Translations under genes and position numbers: made by a program
The notes under the pieces: generated by a model
What the model saw: the letters and a program-made list of their open reading frames with translations, nothing else
Told to the model about the DNA's origin: nothing
Databases searched by the model: none
Part shown: positions 11,085 through 23,503 of the stretch, one piece after another
Numbering within the stretch: position 1 is the first letter of the stretch
Layout of the letters: each line of letters starts with the position of its first letter
Source of the DNA: Apium graveolens
Taxonomy: Eukaryota; Streptophyta; Magnoliopsida; Apiales; Apiaceae
DNA: 64,000 bases
Direction of reading: 5' to 3'
Assembly (NCBI RefSeq): GCF_009905375.1
Contig: NC_133657.1
Span: 3,800,239 to 3,864,238 of the forward strand

Positions 11085-14000
11085 TTGCAGGGCAACAGGA
11101 AAAACATCCTAGTTCTGGACAGTGGATGTTCAGGACATATGACTGGAAATAAAGCCCTGCTATCAGATTTTGTGGAGAAAGCTGGCCCAGGTGTTTCTTA
11201 TGGATATGGCAACATGAGAAAAACTCTGGGATATGGCAATATCAATCTTGGGAATGTCATCATTGAAAAAGTAGCTCTAGTCTCAGGACTTAAACACAAT
11301 TTGCTGAGTGTTAGTCAAATCTGTGACAGAGGTTATCATGTGGATTTCTTTGAAGAACACTGTGAAGTTGTAAGCAAATCTACAGGAAAAGTTGTTCTGA
11401 AAGGATACAGGCATGGTAACATTTATGAAGCCAAGATTTCAATAAGTACTGATGGTTCTGCAATCTATCTGTTAAGTAGAGCATCAATTGAAGAAAGCTG
11501 GAATTGGCATAAGAAACTCTCTCATTTAAATTTCAACAATATAAATGAACTAGTCAAGAAAGATCTTGTGAGAGGACTTCCAAAATCAGTATTTCTCCTG
11601 ATAGCCTTTGTGATTCATGTCAAAAGGAAAAACAAAGAAAATCTTCATTCAAGAGCAAGACTGAATCTTCAATTCTTTAGCCTTATCACCTACTACATAT
11701 TGATCTATTTGGTCCAGTGAATGTCATGTCTATTGCAAAGAAGAAATATGCTATGGTCATAGTGGATGAGTTCACCAGATACACATGGGTGTATTTCTTG
11801 CACACAAAAAGTGAAACTGCATCTATCTTGATTGATCATGTCAAGCAACTGGATAAATTGGTTAAAGACTCTGTGAAAATCATAAGAAGTGATAATGGCA
11901 CTGAGTTCAAGAATTTGATTATGGAAGAGTTCTGCAAAGACCATGGAATCAAGCAGGAATTCTCTGCTCCTGGAACTCCACAGCAAAATGGAGTTGTTAA
12001 AAGAAAGAATAGAACTCTTATTGAAGCTGCACGAACTATGCTTGATGAAGCAAAGTTACCAACCTATTTTTGGGCTGAAGCTGTGCAGACTGCTTGTTTT
12101 ACTCAGAATGTAACACTTATCAACAAGCATGAAAAGACACCATATGAGATGGTGAAGAAAAAGAAGTCAAATATGAAGTATTTTCATATGTTTGGATGCA
12201 AGTGTTTTGTTTATAAGACTCATCCTGAACAGCTATCCAAATTTAATCTAAAAGTTGATGAAGGAATTTTTGTTTGATATCCACTTTCCACAAAAGCCTT
12301 CAGAGTCTACAATTTGAGAACAAGGGTTGTCATGGAATCCATCAATGTCACTTTTGATAATAAGAAGATTACTGGACTTGAAGATTTCAATGATTATCAT
12401 TAGCTGAGATTTGAGAATGAAGTAAATCCTGATAGTCTAAATCCTGACAGTCTAAATCCTAATACTGCAAACTCTGATGGGTTAAACTCTGATGTTATTG
12501 AAACTGTGGTGATTATGCCAAAGGAAAATGCACATGTGCAGGGGGAGGATATTGAAGATTCAACCACATCTCAAGAAGCATCAGAATCCAGAACAGGCTC
12601 TTCAAGTTCTGATTCATCAAGTTCTGATGGGCCAAGTTCTGATAATTCTGGAAACTCAAATTCTGAAGGATCCAACTCAGAGAGCATAATTTCAGGGGGA
12701 GCATCAGAAAATGTTGATGGAGACAACATGGATCATGGGAGAGCATCCAGTTCTAGAGATAACCTTCCATCTGCAAGGAAGTGGACTAAAGCACATACAC
12801 CTGACTTGATTATTGGAGATCCTGAAGCAGGTATAAGAACTAGAACAATAACATCAAATGAATAGCTCTATCACTCTTTTCTTTCTCCGACTGAACCAAA
12901 GAAAGTGGAAGAAGCACTTCAAGATGCTGATTGGGTGCAAGAAATGCAGGAAGAGTCAAATGAATTTGAAATAAATAAAGTCTGGACCCTAGTGCCAAGA
13001 CCAGAGAACAGATCTATTGTTGGTACAAAGTGGGTGTTCAGAAACAAAACTGATAGTGATGGCATAATTGCAAGGAATAAAGCAAGGCTGGTGGCAAAAG
13101 GATACTCTCAATAGGAGGGAATTGATTATGATAAAACATTTGCACCACTTGCTAGATTGGAAGCCATAAGGATATTTTTGGCTTATGATGCTCATAAAAA
13201 GTTTACAGTCTTTCAAATGGATGTAAAAAGTGCTTTTCTTAATGGAGAAATAGAAGAAGAAGTATATGTTGAACAACCTCTAGGTTTTGTAGATTCAAAA
13301 TTTCCTCATAAGGTCTACAGACTTGATAAAGCACTTTATGTCCTTAAGCAAGCTCCAAGAGTATGGTATGAGACATTAGCTCAGTTTCTTCTGGAAAGTG
13401 GATTTAACAGAGAGACTATTGACAAAACCTTATTCTATCTCAACCATGGAAAGGACTTACTTTTGGTGCAGATATATGTTGATGATATCATTTTTGGTTC
13501 TACAAATGACAGACTTTGTGAGAAGTTTGCCAAGCTGATGCAGTCAAGATATCAAATGAGTATGATGAGAGAACTTAGCTATTTTCTGGGCCTTCAAGTC
13601 AAGCAGAATGAAGAAGGAACTTTTATTTGTCAATCTAAGTACACCGGAAATTTGTTGAAGAAATTTGGAATGCAAGATTGCTCAAGTGCATCCACTCCTA
13701 TGGCCACTGCAACAAAATTGGATAAGGATACTGGTACATCAGTAGATATTACTGATTACAGAGGTATGATTGGCTCACTACTCTATCTAGCTGCAAGTAG
13801 ACCTGATATCATATATGCTACCTGTCTTTGTGCAAGATTTCAAGCAGATCCAAGAGAACCTCACGTAATAGATATTAAAAAAAATTCAAGTACCTTAAGG
13901 GTACATCTGATATGAGATTGTGGTATCCTAGAGAATCAGACTTTAAGCTAATAGGTTACTCAGATGCAAATTTTGCAGGATGCAAAATTGACAGGAAAAG

Positions 14001-14451
14001 CACAAGTGGAAGCTGGCAATTTCTTGGAGGCGGATTAGTTTCTTGGTTTAGCAAGAAACAAATGTCAATTTCCACATCAACTGCAGAAGCAGAATACATT
14101 GCTGCAGGAAGCTGTTGTGCACAGATTCTTTGGATGAAGAATCGGTTACTGGATTATGGGTTAACATATTCTAAAATCCCTATTTACTGTGATAATCAAA
14201 GTGTTATTGCTATGACAGGTAATCCAGTTCAACACTCAATGAAAGAGCACGTCAGTATTAGGTACCACTTCATAAGGGAACATGTGGATGAAGGTACAAT
14301 GGAATTATATTTTGTTCCAACAGATCAACAACTAGCAGATATCTTCACAAAACCACTGTGTGAAGCTACTTTTACAAGATTGGTAAATGAACTTAAAATG
14401 GTTTCAGGTTCTTTTTCTAAATCTGTCAAAGTTTATGTTTTGATACATTAG
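11085..14451 (+). pseudogene. pol polyprotein of element 2 (protease, integrase, RT, RNase H)
   Basis: Domain order is copia-type. The aspartic protease has an intact LVLDSGCSGHMTG. The GAG-pre-integrase region follows with the WHKKLSH motif. The integrase core carries SDNGTEF but GVVKRKN, meaning the catalytic Glu of GVVERKN is changed to Lys. Reverse transcriptase has [12 protein letters not shown] and YVDDIIFGS, and RNase H has YSDANFAG, AEAEYIAA and CDNQS. A one-base deletion near 11595 shifts frame in the zinc-binding region, and another in an A-run near 13885 shifts frame before RNase H. In-frame stops occur at about 12275 (TGA), in the 12390s, at about 12863 (TAG) and about 13112 (TAG). 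A Ser/Asp-rich linker (12590-12660) is encoded by repeated AAGTTCTGAT words. This copy is dead. Confidence 0.93.
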
Positions 14452-15883
14452 ACTTTATGATCAGTATCTACAGATATTACTATTTTTGTGTATTATGTGC
14501 TTAAATTGAAATTTTCTAAGTGATGATTGTTGTTTGATGTGAATCTCTAAACTCTGATAGTGATATGAATATTTATGTGACTATTCAATCCAATGAGGAT
14601 AACTGTGCTAGATGCTGACCTAGTAGTCTTTAATATACTAAAGATCCCATGTATGAAGTAATTGTTTATGTGGAAGTCTTTTAACACAAGCAAATTCTGA
14701 TACTGAGCTTAGTTGAAGTTTACTTTGTGTATCTTATTACTAAGTCAAAAACTAGAATAGTGATTCTTATATGTTAAGTTCTGATGTTAGTAAATTTGAT
14801 GGATGTACTAAGTGCTGATAAGCCTCACTTGTCAAAAGAAAAAGAAAAGAAATAAAAATCAGGTACTCCTTTGAGATCTAGAGTAAAAATGTGGAAGAAA
14901 AGACCCAAGTGCATTGCTGGTATTAAGTAATATGCATTAGAAAAGCAAAATAAAATTTTCTTGGTGACTTTTCACATTCTCTGATTACTGGAGAAATACT
15001 CTGATAATAGCATAAATTCTGATAAGCAGTCGTGACTCACTTACACTGAGAAGCCACTGTAAAAAGAATTTCAAAAGATGCATAAAATGAGCACAAAACA
15101 GTTGAGGTGGACTCATGCATGAACTCATTCTATAGTAGACTTCAGAATAATGACTGATTTTGAGCAAATTTCATAGTTATGCCTTATTTCTAAGATGTAC
15201 TGAAGTGAATCAGACTTTACTCTTTGTCTGATATTTAGCTTATTGTACACACATACACTCCATATGAATGATGAAAATTACTGTGGTGATAAATGTTGTT
15301 TTAGATGAACAGTATAAGTGTCAGTTGCATAAATTCTGAGGACAAGTTCTGATGGAAGTTCTGATGATTAAGTTCTGATGTACCCATATCAGTATTTGTG
15401 TGAAGAATTACAGGAATAAACATTCACTTTTCAAGTTAAGGAGCCATATTCTGATGACTTTTAAATCCTGATAATAATCAAGTTCTGATGTTGACGTGGC
15501 TGTATTTATCTACTTGGTTTATTTTTGGTCATTACTTGAACAATCATATTTTTACAGAATATTGGTTTATGTGAGATAAAGCAGTTATAATCATTTCTTT
15601 AGTGGGAACAGTTTTTTTTAAACTGAACGTGCAATGTAATTATTACTTATTTACCGTGCCCATTAACTTTTGTCTTAACTGCTGCATGCCTGACAGGTGT
15701 AAAGGTCTGTTCCACTTCTTATTAACTGCTGTCACGTAGGGTGTCTAAGTAAAAGAAATAAAAGATTCATTTTTATTCTACTCTCTCTCTATTTTCTTAT
15801 TCTCTCTCACATTTTCTGACGGTTTTCTTTATATACATTTTCTGAAACACCTTACAGGCACTCTAATTTCTCATTTATTTCTG
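14452..15883 (+). other. Spacer between pol and post-pol ORF, element 2
   Basis: About 1.4 kb without a coding frame. It is rich in TTCTGAT words, several being exact AAGTTCTGAT (for example around 14776, 15350-15380 and 15480). The end is CT-rich and contains CACCTTACAG before GCACTC just upstream of the ORF start, a possible 3' splice site for a subgenomic mRNA. Element 3 has the same layout but its spacer is about 950 bases longer. Confidence 0.7.
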
Positions 15884-17319
15884 ATGGCGCCCAAAGATTT
15901 AATTGTTGATGGAGCCAAGTTTGTACCAAATAACTATGCTGCAATCTTAAATAAGGCTGGAGCTCCATCAGATTTGCATTTTGTGCAAGATTTATTAGCT
16001 CATAGTGAGATTGGGTATGCTTTGACCCAACCTCAAACTATTTCAAGTTAACAAGTGCTGACATTTTGGAGAACTGGGTTTTTTGATGATGGTGGTGCTA
16101 CTGGTACTCAAAGCATCGTTTTCATATCAGGAGATGTCGAGCATGTGGTTACTCCTGGAGCAGTTCGTAAAGCTCTTCAATTACCTGAATGATGCACATT
16201 CTCAACAGTGGAGGATCCTGTCTTACAGCAGCTCATGGCCAGTTTGGGCTATGAGAAAAGTTTGGGAAAGCTGGGTCAACTAAAAAGAGAAAATATCAGA
16301 AAGGAATTGAGCTTTTTCTTTGATTGTATCACTAAGGCATTCGCCAATAAGTCCTCCAATTTTGATGTTATTCCCATCATGAGTCAGCAAATCGGGTATG
16401 CCCTTATTCATCAAACTCATTTTGATTTTGCAAGTGCTGTGCTAGGTTTCATAGGGGATTGGATGACAGATGATAGGAATGTAGTATACTTTGCTAGATT
16501 CTATCAGCTTATATATACTTTCTGTTGTGATGATGAACCCCAACCTACCAGTAATTTAATTCCACCCTTTAAGCTTGCAAAAAGAGCTTTTAATGATCTG
16601 TTAAATGCTGACATTAAGAAACAAGTGCAAAGACCCTTACAGATTCCTCAGTTAGTAAAACAGATCTTGGTAAATGTTGATCCACAAACATACACATTTG
16701 TTTACCCTGATGTTCAACCCACCAACATATCACAACCAACTCAACAGCCATCAGAACCTACCATCTCTCACCAACCTCAAACTTCTCAACCTCAACCCTC
16801 CATCAGGACATATTTCAAACCATCACAGTCATCTCAACCTCAACCATCAGCAAATTCAGTGAAGCCTTCATCTTCCAAACCCAAGAGGACTAAGCTCAGA
16901 CCCAACAGAAGAGAAGGAAAATTGTTCTGAGAGATGAGTCATACAATGAGGAACAAGTTCCTATATCGGAACCTGTTGTTTTAGAAGCTGAGAAGATTTT
17001 TTCCCAGAAAGATAATGAAACTGGGAGTTCTAGGCCCCTCAATAGGCTTAGAAAGCTAAATACTGATGATGAAACTCCCAAAGTCTCTAATTCTGCAAAG
17101 CGACTTAAGAAGCAAAGAGCCAGGAGGGCTATAAGTGTATCATCACACTCTGAAGATAATCTGAAAGCAGCTAAGGAAGGGGGTCAGGAATCTCTGATCC
17201 CAACAGAACCTATAGTCATTGAATTACTTCCGACTGCTGAATCAGCTCAAAAGTCTCCTATTCAAAAATAAGAGGATATTCCAGAGACAGTGTCTACACC
17301 TCCTGTGTCTCCAATAATT

Positions 17320-17327
17320 GATCCAGT
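17320..17327 (+). other. 8-bp target site duplication of hAT-type insertion (left; right copy 18001-18008)
   Basis: GATCCAGT occurs on both sides of the insertion. The uninterrupted order in element 1 (about 1305-1325) shows the surrounding ORF continues across one copy. Eight bases is the hAT signature. Confidence 0.9.
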
Positions 17328-18000
17328 TAAGGGTGTACACGTTTTGGCCAACCCGACCAATCCAAACCGAACCGACCCTATTTCGGCCGAACCAAACCGA
17401 TTTTTTTCAACCCGATATATAGTTGGGTTGAAAAAATGTCAACCCGATTTAATTGGGTTGGATATGGTTTTCGATTATTTTAAACCAATCCAACCCAACC
17501 CGATTAAAATATATATATACATGCTAATAAGTTAATCCAAAATTATGTTTAGGCCATTTACATAGATCCATATATCTTTGACTCTAAATGTAACTTATAA
17601 CCTCCATGTTCATAGTTCATTTCGTAACAACAATAGATGTTTGATTAGTATTATATTTTTTGCATTTATGATTCATTCCAATATTTAAAGCGTAAGCAAT
17701 ATTATTAGTACTTTTGTTGTCTAAAATTAGATGCTTAAGACTATTCAATATGGAGAATTGTAATATTGTTTTGAACTATTTTAAAGTATTTTAAACTTTG
17801 AAACCTTATGTTTTATTAAAAAATTTTAAATTAATTTTGTATATTTAATAAACCGATCAAACTGATCCAAACCGAACCAAACCGAAGTATACAAATTGGT
17901 TTGGGTTACAAATTTAAGTTGAAATTTTGAAAACTCGAATTAATTGGGTTGGGTTGCTAAATTCTCCCAACCCGCCCAACCCGATCCGTGTACACCCCTA
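17328..18000 (+). mobile_element. Non-autonomous hAT-type element (MITE-like)
   Basis: A 673-bp insertion has terminal inverted repeats TAAGGGTGTACACG and TAGGGGTGTACACG (reverse complement of the right end), one mismatch in 14. Sub-terminal sequence on both ends is a run of degenerate CCAACCCGA / AACCGAACC words. There is no ORF long enough for a transposase. The perfect 8-bp TSD and clean position inside the post-pol ORF of element 2 show that it landed after that element was in place or in its source copy. Confidence 0.92.
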
Positions 18001-20604
18001 GATCCAGTGCATACTGAAGACCCAGGTACAAGTGCTGAAATTGATATTCATAACTTGATTGTGCCTGAGGTTCTGTACTTGGAAGCTCCACCAACTCAAC
18101 CCACTCCACCAGCAACACCAATTCAAGATGCTGATTTCAATGAAGATGTTCCAACTACACCAATTCTGAATCTGGATGATGAAAATCAGATTTTAGGTGG
18201 GCATTAAGATTTGGCTGTTGATCAGAACTTAGATGCAGATCAGAACTTAGAGGATGATGTTAAAGCCTCTATAGCCTCACTTACTGTCATTTTATCAGAG
18301 GATGTTGATATTGCAGGCTCTGTAAGTTCTGATGCTGATAATGCTGAACTTACTGGTGAAGCTGTTGAAAATGTAGATGCCGATGCAGCTGGTCCATCTG
18401 GACATGCACCTCAACAAGCTCCATGTAAAGCTGATTTGATCAAGAAGTTTGTTAAGGAGGATGCACCAGTACCTTGGAGTGAAACTCCTAGAGGAAAGGA
18501 GTGGACTAAAGAATGGAACTATGTTAGTTTTGTTCCTACTGAAAAAATTCTTGCTGAGCACCTTGCCAAAGCTGATTAAATGTTGATAAATGATGATTTC
18601 AAAGCACAGCTGAGAGTTACTGCAATGAGTACAAGGCACATTCAAGGTCAACACTCCATAACTCATGACAAGGTGAATAAAATTCAAGAATCTTTGATCC
18701 AGTAAGATATGAATATAAAATTAGAAAAGAACAGGTTTTTCAAGCCAGCCTTTGACATAATTGGTATATTGAAAAAACTCAGGAGAAGCAACAAGCTCAG
18801 ATTGATGAAATTCTAAAGAATCAAGTTTCTCATCAAACTCAACTCAATGAGATCCAATCCTCAGTGGAATTGATTTTCTCTCTTCTTTTACCCGCTGATG
18901 TCAAAAAGGGGAAGAAAGTAATTAAGTCCAAATGCAAATCTACTCAATCACTGAAAGGAAAGAATGATGGAAATGATGACCAGGGAAACTCTGGAATGGG
19001 TAGAGGTCATGGTCAAGGCAAAGGTGGCAAAGGTTCTTCATCAAAGACAACTAAAATTTCTACACAAAGAACAAGTTCTGATACTGGGAGAAGAATAAGT
19101 TCTGGTACTGGTAAAAGGATAAGTTCTACTGAACATCTGGAACTCGATGAAGAAATTTCAATGAGATTATTTCTTAAAAAAAATCTTGGAATGGACTTTG
19201 AAAGTCTAAAGGAAGAAGAAGCTAGACTTAAAGCAGAAAAAGTCAACTCCAAGTCTAAAGCTTCTGTTGTTGAAAAGAAACTTCCAAATCCTAAGGGCAT
19301 TGTGATAAAAGAAAGGACAAATCCTGAGGCAACCAAAGCCAAATCACAAGTGGAGGTAGATCCAAGATCCAAGGGCAAAGAAAAAGTTGATGAACCTGTA
19401 AAGGTATATGTGCCAGTCATAGATGAAGAAATATCTGATGAAGATACTAGTCTTACTCTGATGAAAAGGAAGATTTGTCAAACAACCTCTGACATGGCTC
19501 AAGTTGTTCAGAGTCAAGATGTAGTAAGTTCTGATATGACAGTGAAGCAAGCAACCTCTGACATAGCTCAAGTTGGCTTGATATCAGAAGATAAGGAAAA
19601 TGAAACCTCTGATATTGCTCATGTTAAATCTTCAAAGATGTTACTGCCAGGATTCACAAAAGCTCAACAGACTCAACCTTTGAAGACTACATCAGGTGGT
19701 TTTGAAGCAAGATTTGTTACAGGAAAGGAAGCAAGAGATAAATCTGGATTGGGTAGTTCAAAAGAGAAGATAGTAAACAATACTACCAATGATCCAACTT
19801 CCTTAAGTGAACCAGGTGTAGGAGCAACTCCTGAGAGATTGAATCAACTTGAATCTGTACAAATGGTTTACCATTTTGTTTTGAAAGAAGACATCATGTT
19901 ATACTTTATGACAGATGGGAGGGTATTCCATATCAGGGAGAATGCAATTTCATTGAAGTATTTTGAAGAACTGGAACATGTTCTATTTCTGCTTCAAGTT
20001 AAAAACAGTTCAACAGATGGTGCTGCAGGGTGTTTAAAGTCAAATATTTAAAGACAGAAGAAGCTTTACTCTGTAAAGTCTGACAGCCCATACTGTCCCA
20101 GTTACAAATCTCACAGTGGAGAAATTGTTGAAATGAAGCCTAATACTGCTAAAATTATCACTACATTTTCTGGTATTAAGGGACTTGAATTCAATCCAGA
20201 GTCTGATAAAGCCTACATCATCAGACTAGATCAGGATATAAGGAAAGCTAAAATAAATGATCTCAGGGCAGCTATTTTTCAAACTGGTGAAGATACAGTT
20301 GAATTGAAGAATGCTAAAAGGAGGATGATCAATGAACTTGAATATGCTGAGAGATGTTTGTTGAAGAACTATCTCAGAACAACTCCTGACATCAAAGAGA
20401 TCAAAAATTGAAGTCAAGTCAAAGATCTACAACTGCTTAAATTCTAAAGTGTATACAGACTGAAGCTGATATCAAACCTTGAGGATGGTAAAGCTATAAG
20501 GACTGTAAGTTGTAGTTATCTAGTTAAATTCTCATACATTTATACTTAATGTTTTTGACATCATCAAATATATGTTAAACTTGTATATTATGCTAATTTA
20601 CAAG

Positions 20605-20615
20605 TTGGAAGAGAT
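20605..20615 (+). other. Polypurine tract of element 2 (degraded)
   Basis: TTGGAAGAGAT sits where elements 1 and 3 have TTGGGGGAGAT. Two G-to-A changes suggest decay after insertion. Confidence 0.8.
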
Positions 20616-21230
20616 TGTTAGATATATTTGTGATGTCATGTCTAATATGATTTGTGTTTAGTTCTCAGATCTTACTTAACAGGATAAATCAGTACTTAAC
20701 TGGAAATCAGTACTATACTGAAGTCAAGACTTAAGATACCAGAACTTAAGTTGTCAGAACTTAAGTTATCAGGAGATATTTATCAGGAGATAATATCAGG
20801 ACTTAAGGAGACGTTCAGGTAAGGAAGGCGGCTGATTGAAAGGAAAGAAGATCAAGACAAATATAAGAAGAAATATGCATGGAGAAGAATTCTATAAGGA
20901 ATATAATACTTGGAAGAAAAGAAACTGATTGATATATATTAGGAAGCAGAATTGTATTCGATATCAATTAGAAGATTATCTTGTAACTGTGTAGTATATA
21001 AATACAGGCATAGGGTTTACATTATATGTGTTATCATAATCGAGTTTATTATTCATTGTAACCCTAACAGCTCTCGTGATAATTTGTTCATCACTGAGAG
21101 ATGACAGTTCTTTGTAACAGAGTTTATTGTGTTGGATAAAATCTATTTTCTGTTACTTGAGTTCTTATATTCGATTTGATTGTAGTAAACACTGTATTCA
21201 ACCCCCTTCTACAGTGTGTGTGACCTAACA
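20616..21230 (+). repeat. 3' LTR of element 2
   Basis: The LTR is 615 bp, TGTTAGA...CTAACA, followed by TSD TATTT at 21231. It differs from the 5' LTR by about 29 substitutions and a few single-base indels by my count. Confidence 0.93.
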
Positions 21231-22038
21231 TATTTGAAGAAGAAAAGGAAGAACCAAAACGAATTCAGTCTACTACTATAAATCAACCAAATATGCCCAC
21301 AATGGAGCAAGTTGAAATCAAGGTCCATCCTGGTATGAATTTTCATGGTGAGCCAATCATTCCCAAGGACGAACCAATAGATTGGGAAAGCCTACATATT
21401 CATGAGCTGAACATCCCAATACCAACCACTTCTAAAAGAAGAAAGAATATACCAAGAAAACCAATCAAGTCTATCCCATTAAAATCCAAAACCTTATCTA
21501 AACCCAAGACAACAGTCAACAAAGGGGATCAACTCTTTATTTGTGATATAAAGGAGTTTTTAGACATTAATCTTTACTTGAATGAGCTAGATGAAGTGAG
21601 AGCAATTGATGCCCACAACAGACTCCCGGAAAGATTAGTGTTCAGGTATAAAAGTGGAAAGGAAATAACATGGCCTCTTCATAGGATTCTCAATGAAGGC
21701 TACACTGTCTCAGTTAAAGTATTCTCTGCAATCAAGAAGGATTTTGGATTCACCCAGGTGGCCAAAACTGAGATACTTAACAAAATTCAACAAATACAAA
21801 GAAGCTGGAGAGAACCAGGTGCACTACCAAGAATCTTACTATTCCTTACACTGGAAGTAGAGTGCACTTGAAGCCATATTGGTTGATGGAGTTCAAGGAT
21901 GAAAGGAACACCGGAAGATTTTTCAAACTAGAAGACCAACTAAAAATGTCAAACAATGAAACTCTCAAGGAAATGCAAGAGATGTTGGATCTATCTAATG
22001 AGGATGAATCTGAATTCTACAGACAACTCCAACTCTAG
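21231..22038 (+). pseudogene. Family B post-pol ORF, copy 1, 3' part
   Basis: This continues the ORF cut at 8073. An open stretch beginning EEEKEEPKRIQ runs through MEQVEIKVHPGMNF, KEFLDINLYLNELDEV and TKTEILNKIQQIQ-like sequence. A one-base deletion near 21836 (relative to copy 2 near 61537) shifts frame, and the corresponding end is TAG 22036-22038. The C-terminal region has an L-Y-x-x-E-L-x-E-V motif and an acidic helical tail. A similar pattern (L-K-Y-F-E-E-L-E-H-V) occurs in the C-terminal domain of the SIRE post-pol ORF, suggesting distant relation. The function is unknown. Confidence 0.75.
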
Positions 22039-22293
22039 ATAGAAGAGAACAATGTGAAGCTGAGAAAGAGGACTAGATATTTAAGGAAAAAAGATTAATT
22101 TGCTCGGACTAGAGGAGCAACTTGAACAAAACTTGTGAGACTTTTGAACTTTCTTTCATCAACTTTCAATAAAATTTACAGCACTTATAATTTTATCTCC
22201 TATTAAATGATCCTTTTGTATAAGGTGTTTTGTTATCATCAAGTTCTCCTAAATTTATGCCTACAATTCTAGTAGACATAAATTAGGGGAGAT

Positions 22294-23107
22294 TGTTACG
22301 AATATGTTATAGGCTTGATAATATTTTACCAAAATACCTTAGTAGATTTAATTAAGTGTAATTGTACCTTTCAACGGATAATCTTACTCTGTCATCTGTT
22401 GAAAGAGTAGTTTATGTTTAAATAAGTTTTTGTAGCACATTCATGTATACTGTAATGTCTTAGAGAATTAGAAGTTGTAGGATATTCTAAGTCATTTTGG
22501 CTACTAGAATGATATGCAAAATAGGTTGGCTAATTGTAGATATTAGATGCCTTATAATTTTGCATGAATGAAATTGAGTCAACTGCCATGAAAATACTTT
22601 CAACGGATGTTTCTACAAGGCTTCGAAGGATGACCCAAGTCTCAATCAACGGATGATCCAATAGAGTCTCGACGCATAATCAACAGAGTCTCGACAAACA
22701 ACAAATTCAAATAGGAGTAGATAGTGACTTGACAGTCACATGGGTTGATTGTATACAAAAGGAATGTGGCAGCCTGTAATAAGGATTATGAAGATCAAGA
22801 ATCATTTTCATTTCCATGCAAAACATGGGCGTTCAAAGATGCCATATCTATCTGGATTGCATTGGACAGAGAAATAAAGAAACATGTGATTAGACCTAGA
22901 TAATATACTTTTGTTTTGTCTTATAACACATGTAATTTGGTGATATTATAAACGAAGAGTAGCTAGAGTTAAAAAGTGAGATTGATTTAATCAAAACAAA
23001 CAAAACAAGAGAGCATTTGTAAGTTGTATCTTTAAGAACTCTCAAGTTTTAGTTTGTAAGAACTCTTGTAAGTAGCTGTGTGCTTTTGCATCACAAAGAT
23101 CTTCTAC

Positions 23108-23151
<44 letters not shown>

Positions 23152-23354
23152 TGGAAATAACAATCCACCAGAAAGTTTTAAACATCCCAATTTATTTACT
23201 TAGTATTTGAATACTTGAATATTTCTTATCCGCAATTAGCCTATTTAAACATTGTCATATTTATATCTGTAAAGAAGTTTTAATTTCCAAAATAAATCAG
23301 AATTTCATTCAACTCCCCTAAGTAATTCTGTAGTTAGATTGTTTGGGATTAACA
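22294..23354 (+). repeat. Family B 3' LTR, copy 1
   Basis: The LTR begins TGTTACGA directly after a polypurine tract (AATTAGGGGAGAT) and ends TTAACA (TGTTA/TAACA inverted termini), 1061 bp. It carries CAACGGAT / ATCTGTTG words near 22370 that form a hairpin (perfect in copy 2), more such words near 22605-22650, and a (TA)n tract at 23110-23149. No matching 5' LTR is present; the element is 5'-truncated. Confidence 0.85.
23110..23149 (+). repeat. (TA)20 microsatellite in family B LTR
   Basis: Pure TA dinucleotide tract of about 40 bases. The equivalent tract in copy 2 (62806-62822) is less than half as long. Confidence 0.95.
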
Positions 23355-23469
23355 CATATGTATAGTTATTTTCAAATCATTTTACTTAAAATTTTAAGCA
23401 AATCAATTTCAAATATTAAAAATTTGATTTCAAATTAAATTCAAAAAATAATATAGTATTAAAATTAAT

Positions 23470-23503
23470 CCGTGCATCGCACGGGTTTTAGGCTATATAC
23501 TAG
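23470..23503 (+). mobile_element. Helitron 3' terminus, copy 1
   Basis: A hairpin CCGTGC-ATC-GCACGG (23470-23484) is followed 15 bases later by CTAG (23500-23503) and then T, the usual Helitron 3' end (hairpin, short spacer, CTRR, host T). The family B LTR ends only 116 bases upstream of the hairpin, so that element probably inserted into the Helitron. The Helitron 5' end is not visible here. Confidence 0.7.

Larger units (their letters stand above)
15884..20411 (+). pseudogene. Post-pol ORF of element 2, broken and interrupted by a hAT-type insertion
   Basis: The reading starts at ATG 15884 (MAPKDLIVDGAKFVPNNY), collinear with element 3. The first stop is TAA 16049-16051, then TGA about 16190, and a frameshift near 16910 at the basic stretch KPKRTK. 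The 673-bp insertion 17328-18000 follows, then stops near 18206 and 18577, a frameshift around 18760 and a TAA near 20050. The reading closes at TGA 20409-20411. Detectable parts are the N-terminal domain (to about 16540), a Pro/Gln/Ser-rich linker (16700-16870), the EAPVPWSETPRGKEW block (about 18460), a Gln-rich coiled coil (about 18780-18870) and the C-terminal domain (19840-20411). The function is unknown. Confidence 0.88.
8074..21230 (+). mobile_element. SIRE/Maximus-type Ty1-copia element 2, full length, nested
   Basis: This 13.2-kb element is bounded by LTRs 8074-8690 and 20616-21230 and inserted in the family B ORF of copy 1. The order is LTR, PBS for tRNA-iMet, gag (8745-11072), pol (11085-14451), a 1.4-kb spacer, post-pol ORF (15884-20411, with a hAT-type insertion), PPT and LTR. 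I count about 29 substitutions between the two LTRs (about 4.7%), so the insertion is moderately old. Gag, pol and the post-pol ORF all carry stops or frameshifts. It is structurally complete but not coding-competent. Confidence 0.95.

Noticed and set aside
17344..17535. Open frames inside the hAT-type insertion
   Set aside because: Encoded by the degenerate CCAACCCGA runs; no transposase motif.
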